Assembly: GCF_017948595.1 (NCBI RefSeq)
Contig: NZ_JAGFBV010000021.1
Coordinates: 20,017 to 84,016, forward strand
Direction of reading: 5' to 3'
Length of the DNA stretch: 64,000 bases
DNA from: Flavobacterium geliluteum
Lineage (GTDB): Bacteria > Bacteroidota > Bacteroidia > Flavobacteriales > Flavobacteriaceae
Shown one piece after another: positions 61,961 through 64,000 of this stretch. Position 1 is the first letter of the stretch. Each line of letters begins with the position of its first letter. A model generated the notes under the pieces. The model was not told the DNA's origin, did no database searches, and worked only from the letters and a program-made list of their open reading frames with translations. Position numbers and translations under genes: made by a program.

Positions 61961-62065
61961 GATTATGATGATTAAAATTTTAAAAATAAATACTAAGTAT
62001 TTGTTTTTAAAACATTTATATTTATTAATTTAAACTAAAAAATTAAGTAAAGATAATTAAAAAAG

Positions 62066-62100
62066 AAAACCGTTAAGTATAATAACTTAACGGTTTTCTT
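62066..62100 (-). terminator. Terminator of the Lys-rich/acidic operon
   Basis: AAAACCGTTAAGT (62066-62078) pairs perfectly with ACTTAACGGTTTT (62084-62096) around a 5-nt loop. Confidence 0.9.
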
Positions 62101-62113
62101 TCTCGATAGGCAA

Positions 62114-62482
62114 CTAAAATTGCCCTGAATTGTCTTTTGGAAAATTCTTCTCAGAATCAAAATCTCTTTCGTTTGTGTTATCCAGATCATTTTCTTTTCT
62201 GACGATTTCGTCTTCCTCTTCTTCCAAATTGGTTTGGATTTCCTCGTCTAAGTCGTCCCGATTAGCATCATTGGTAATCAAATCATCTTCATTAATGATA
62301 CGCTTTTCGTTCGGAATGTTTTCATTTCGACTATAATCATTTGTCTCATTAATAAGATCCTCTTTCTGATAGTTATTTGCTTTATCAGCATATGATTTTT
62401 CATTATCAATAAGAGTATCCAAGTCTTGATTAGAAGAATCCCGCTTGCTGCGAAAATCATTCTGACTGTTTTGGTTTTCCAT
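62114..62482 (-). CDS. Acidic low-complexity protein
   Basis: The 122-residue hydrophilic protein is rich in Asn, Asp and Glu (for example DDLDEEIQTNLEEEEDEIV), with no signal or membrane segment, and is probably disordered. It is the second gene of a two-gene operon with a 48-residue Lys-rich protein and resembles the acidic gene at 27924-28412. The function is unknown. Confidence 0.68.
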   Translation of the reverse strand: MENQNSQNDFRSKRDSSNQDLDTLIDNEKSYADKANNYQKEDLINETNDYSRNENIPNEKRIINEDDLITNDANRDDLDEEIQTNLEEEEDEIVRKENDLDNTNERDFDSEKNFPKDNSGQF

Positions 62483-62487
62483 AACAA

Positions 62488-62634
62488 TTACTTTTTACTC
62501 GTTGCCGTTTTCTTCATATCTTTTTCAGAAGATTTTGGAGTACTTTTGGTAGTTTCCTCTTTTTTTGCTTCCGTTTTTTTGTTTGCTGATTTTGCACCAG
62601 ATGTGCTGCTGTTTTTTGAATCTTTAGTGTTCAT
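62488..62634 (-). CDS. 48-residue Lys/Ser/Thr-rich small protein
   Basis: ATG at 62632-62634 and TAA at 62488-62490 on the minus strand give MNTKDSKNSSTSGAKSAN, then Lys/Glu/Thr-rich text ending TATSKK. It is strongly basic and probably disordered. It ends 5 bases before the acidic gene and is preceded by a conserved promoter region shared with 28.4 kb, which is the main support for it being real. It resembles the Lys-rich tail of the YciF-like protein (28605) in composition. Confidence 0.62.
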   Translation of the reverse strand: MNTKDSKNSSTSGAKSANKKTEAKKEETTKSTPKSSEKDMKKTATSKK

Positions 62635-62664
62635 GATATTTAAATTTTAATTGTTTGTATCTTA

Positions 62665-62732
62665 CAAATCTACTTCTAAATGCTTTTTTCTTTCTTACAG
62701 AATAAATAAACGTAATTGTATAATTAACAGCT
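62665..62732 (-). promoter_or_regulatory. Two-part upstream element shared with 28.4 kb
   Basis: On the minus strand AGCTGTTAATTAT (62720-62732) is followed by TAGATTTG (62665-62672), the same blocks and the same 55-nt offset as at 28444-28511. The stretch between -7 box and ATG is also very similar in the two leaders. Confidence 0.65.
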
Positions 62733-62903
62733 AGTTATAATGTAATTTTTTTCAGATAAAGTATAATTTTTTTCATCAGAAGTTGAATGTTTTTTATCAA
62801 AATAATTATTGATTATCAAATATTTGAATGCTAATGCGGAGCATCAAAAACTAAAAAACTCCAAATTGAGATGTATCTACAAGAAGCAAAAGAGGTTGAA
62901 CGT

Positions 62904-62940
62904 AAAAACCCTCCAAAATCAAATGACTTTGAAGGGTTTG
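62904..62940 (-). terminator. Terminator of the decayed jelly-roll gene
   Basis: AAACCCT (62906-62912) pairs with AGGGTTT (62933-62939), continuing with CAAA/TTTG after one mismatch. A T-run follows on the minus strand. Confidence 0.7.
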
Positions 62941-63086
62941 TATAGAATTTATACAAATTTAAGACAGATCAAAAATAAAACAACAGATAGGCAATGTTTA
63001 GATTCTAAAATCTATGCTATTCATTTGATATTAGCACGGTTTTTAAGCTATTTTGATAAGAAAATCAGGAATTATTTTCACTCTGG

Positions 63087-63533
63087 TTATCTTGCGGTTA
63101 AATTAAGAGATACCGTTTGCATATTTCCGCTTCCATCAAAGCGTTCTCCCCAGATTTCGATATAGTCATTTTTTTTCAGCTGAACGGTTGATATAATTGG
63201 CAGTGCTAAAATACCTGATGTTGTAAAAAGACCAGTGGTACCTTTGCCATATACTTTTGTTTCGGTAAGGACGATGCCATTTCTGGCTATGTAAAGGATT
63301 ACGGTAAAATCGGCATTACCCTGATATGAAACAGAAGCCGCTACCTGAAAATACCTGGTTTTGTTTCCTCTGTAAGTTATTCTATTGTCTCCATCTTTCG
63401 TAAATCGAAACAGACTGTTAGAAGAAGAAAATATTGTACCAAATAAAATGCCGGTTGTAGTAACAAGAAATGCAATATTGGCTCCATTAATGGTGCTAAA
63501 ACCACTGTTTTTTTGTATCAGGCTAAAGTTGCT
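63087..63533 (-). pseudogene. C-terminal relic of a C1q/TNF-like jelly-roll protein
   Basis: A 148-residue minus-strand frame without an ATG runs from just after a TAA (63534-63536) to a TAA at 63087-63089. It encodes coherent beta-rich text (NSLFRFTKDGDNRITYRGNK; YFQVAASVSYQGNADFTVIL; NDYIEIWGERFDGSGNMQ). This is the layout of C1q/TNF-like trimerising C-terminal domains found in collagen-like or phage-type proteins. Upstream, around 63541-63610, a short piece (FFASWTDLTVAIIC) in a broken frame looks like a further remnant. The N-terminal part is lost, so this is a decayed gene. The family call is by pattern only. Confidence 0.6.
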
Positions 63534-63960
63534 TTAGAGTGTTTTTAGCAGATGATAGCCACTGTTAGATCAGTCCATGATGCAAAAAATAATTACTGAT
63601 CTATATTCTGGAGCGAGCTTTAATTTACGGTTCGGTTAGCACTTATGCTCGTAATTCTACTGATGCGGAAAGTTTTTGTTTTGTTAAATTTGAGAGAAGA
63701 TTCCAAAAATAAATTTGGCAAAAAAGTATTTAATTTTTTACTTTCGAATATATTTATTGTATTAGATTTTAAGGCTTAAACGGCAGTAAAAAACGTTTGC
63801 CCCCCATTAAAAGTACAAATCGTTACCTTTTTTTGTGACTTTTGCATCTATATTGCGACCAAATTAATTTAGGTAATTAATTCAAGTTGCTAGTTTCTAT
63901 AGTATAAAAAACAAAGCAGAGGTTTAGTAAATTTGTTTTGCGAACCAATAAACCTCACCA
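63534..63960. other. Non-coding stretch between the relic and the IS edge
   Basis: Minus-strand frames are broken by several stops. From about 63770 to the IS start the sequence has no gene. It likely includes the left end of the insertion sequence, but its terminal inverted repeat cannot be confirmed because the right end is outside the window. Confidence 0.5.
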
Positions 63961-63969
63961 ATGCTTTGT
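63911..63969. promoter_or_regulatory. Dyad that covers the transposase start codon
   Basis: CAAAGCA (63912-63918) plus GAGGTTTA (63919-63926) pair with TAAACCTC (63949-63956) and TGCTTTG (63962-63968), leaving a 5-nt bulge. The ATG at 63961-63963 lies within the downstream arm. Such structures often silence transposase translation from outside transcripts. Confidence 0.5.
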
Positions 63970-64000
63970 AAAGACAAAATTATATCAATTTTTTGTTTAA
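63961..64000 (+). mobile_element. 5' end of a probable IS transposase gene (IS982-like?), cut by right edge
   Basis: Only 13 codons are visible from the ATG (MLCKDKIISIFCL). The text resembles the start of IS982-family transposases of flavobacteria, by memory. The upstream dyad over the start codon supports an insertion sequence. The call is tentative. Confidence 0.4.

Larger units (their letters stand above)
62635..63086. other. Non-coding spacer holding the operon promoter and a terminator
   Basis: This contains the two-part upstream element (62665-62732) and the terminator of the decayed gene (62904-62940). A plus-strand frame at 62809-63165 lies across the terminator and antisense to the relic, with no domain, and is not taken as a gene. 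Confidence 0.6.

Noticed and set aside
62809..63165. 118-codon plus-strand frame
   Set aside because: It crosses a terminator hairpin and runs antisense to the coherent jelly-roll relic; its composition is non-coding.

Overview
The window looks like a chromosomal stretch of a Flavobacterium-type member of the Bacteroidota. Supporting signs are the low G+C content, promoters of the TAnnTTTG type, few Shine-Dalgarno sequences, SusC/SusD proteins with an ECF sigma/FecR pair, a type IX secretion C-terminal signal, a GH1 glucosidase and many A/T-flanked hairpin terminators. No rRNA, tRNA, CRISPR array or prophage was found. Both ends cut genes: a pentapeptide-repeat gene on the left and a probable IS transposase start on the right.

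Layout. 1-2.0 kb: pentapeptide protein, PfkB sugar kinase, and a small exported protein behind a CRE/LacI-like palindrome. 2.2-8.0 kb: a complete RND efflux operon (adaptor, pump, outer-membrane factor). 8.0-9.3 kb: an AT-rich orphan gene between two copies of a 36-bp direct repeat, then a small array of 21-bp repeats. 9.5-12.1 kb: a TPR-AAA+ ATPase with a TPR membrane protein. 12.3-13.8 kb: AraC regulator and cupin. 13.9-20.5 kb (minus): a small His/Cys protein, an ABC ATPase, a TonB receptor and two DUF3526-like permeases, probably metal or siderophore acquisition. 20.6-24.1 kb (minus): esterase, OsmC, AraC regulator, DUF4142 lipoprotein. 24.25-24.91 kb: thirty 21-bp repeats. 25.2-26.7 kb: three orphan envelope or secreted proteins. 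27.2-30.7 kb: stress-type small proteins (DUF5661, acidic protein, YciF/DUF892) and an AraC-like protein lacking part of its DNA-binding domain. 31.1-37.7 kb: a five-gene phosphorelay with two hybrid kinases, a response regulator, CheR and CheB. 37.7-40.6 kb: an ArsR/Old Yellow Enzyme operon, a TlpA-like thioredoxin and a Lys-rich protein. 40.6-46.5 kb (minus): GH1 glucosidase, a secreted multidomain sugar dehydrogenase and a thiolase. 46.8-57.1 kb: metallophosphoesterase, PI-PLC-like enzyme, and sigma/FecR/SusC/SusD. 57.2-61.5 kb: a gene remnant, LLM oxidoreductase, DUF1634/TauE, DUF1810 and a SpoIIAA-like protein. 61.5-64 kb: a membrane protein, a Lys-rich/acidic gene pair, a decayed jelly-roll gene and the IS edge.

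Genes that appear to work together are the RND efflux operon, the TonB/ABC uptake operon, the CheB-CheR hybrid-kinase relay, and the SusCD locus with its own sigma/anti-sigma pair beside two phosphodiester-cleaving enzymes. Two distant loci (about 28.4 and 62.7 kb) share a two-part upstream element with identical 55-nt spacing, which suggests a common stress-type regulon. The least explained structures are the two related 21-bp palindromic repeat arrays at 9.1 and 24.3-24.9 kb.
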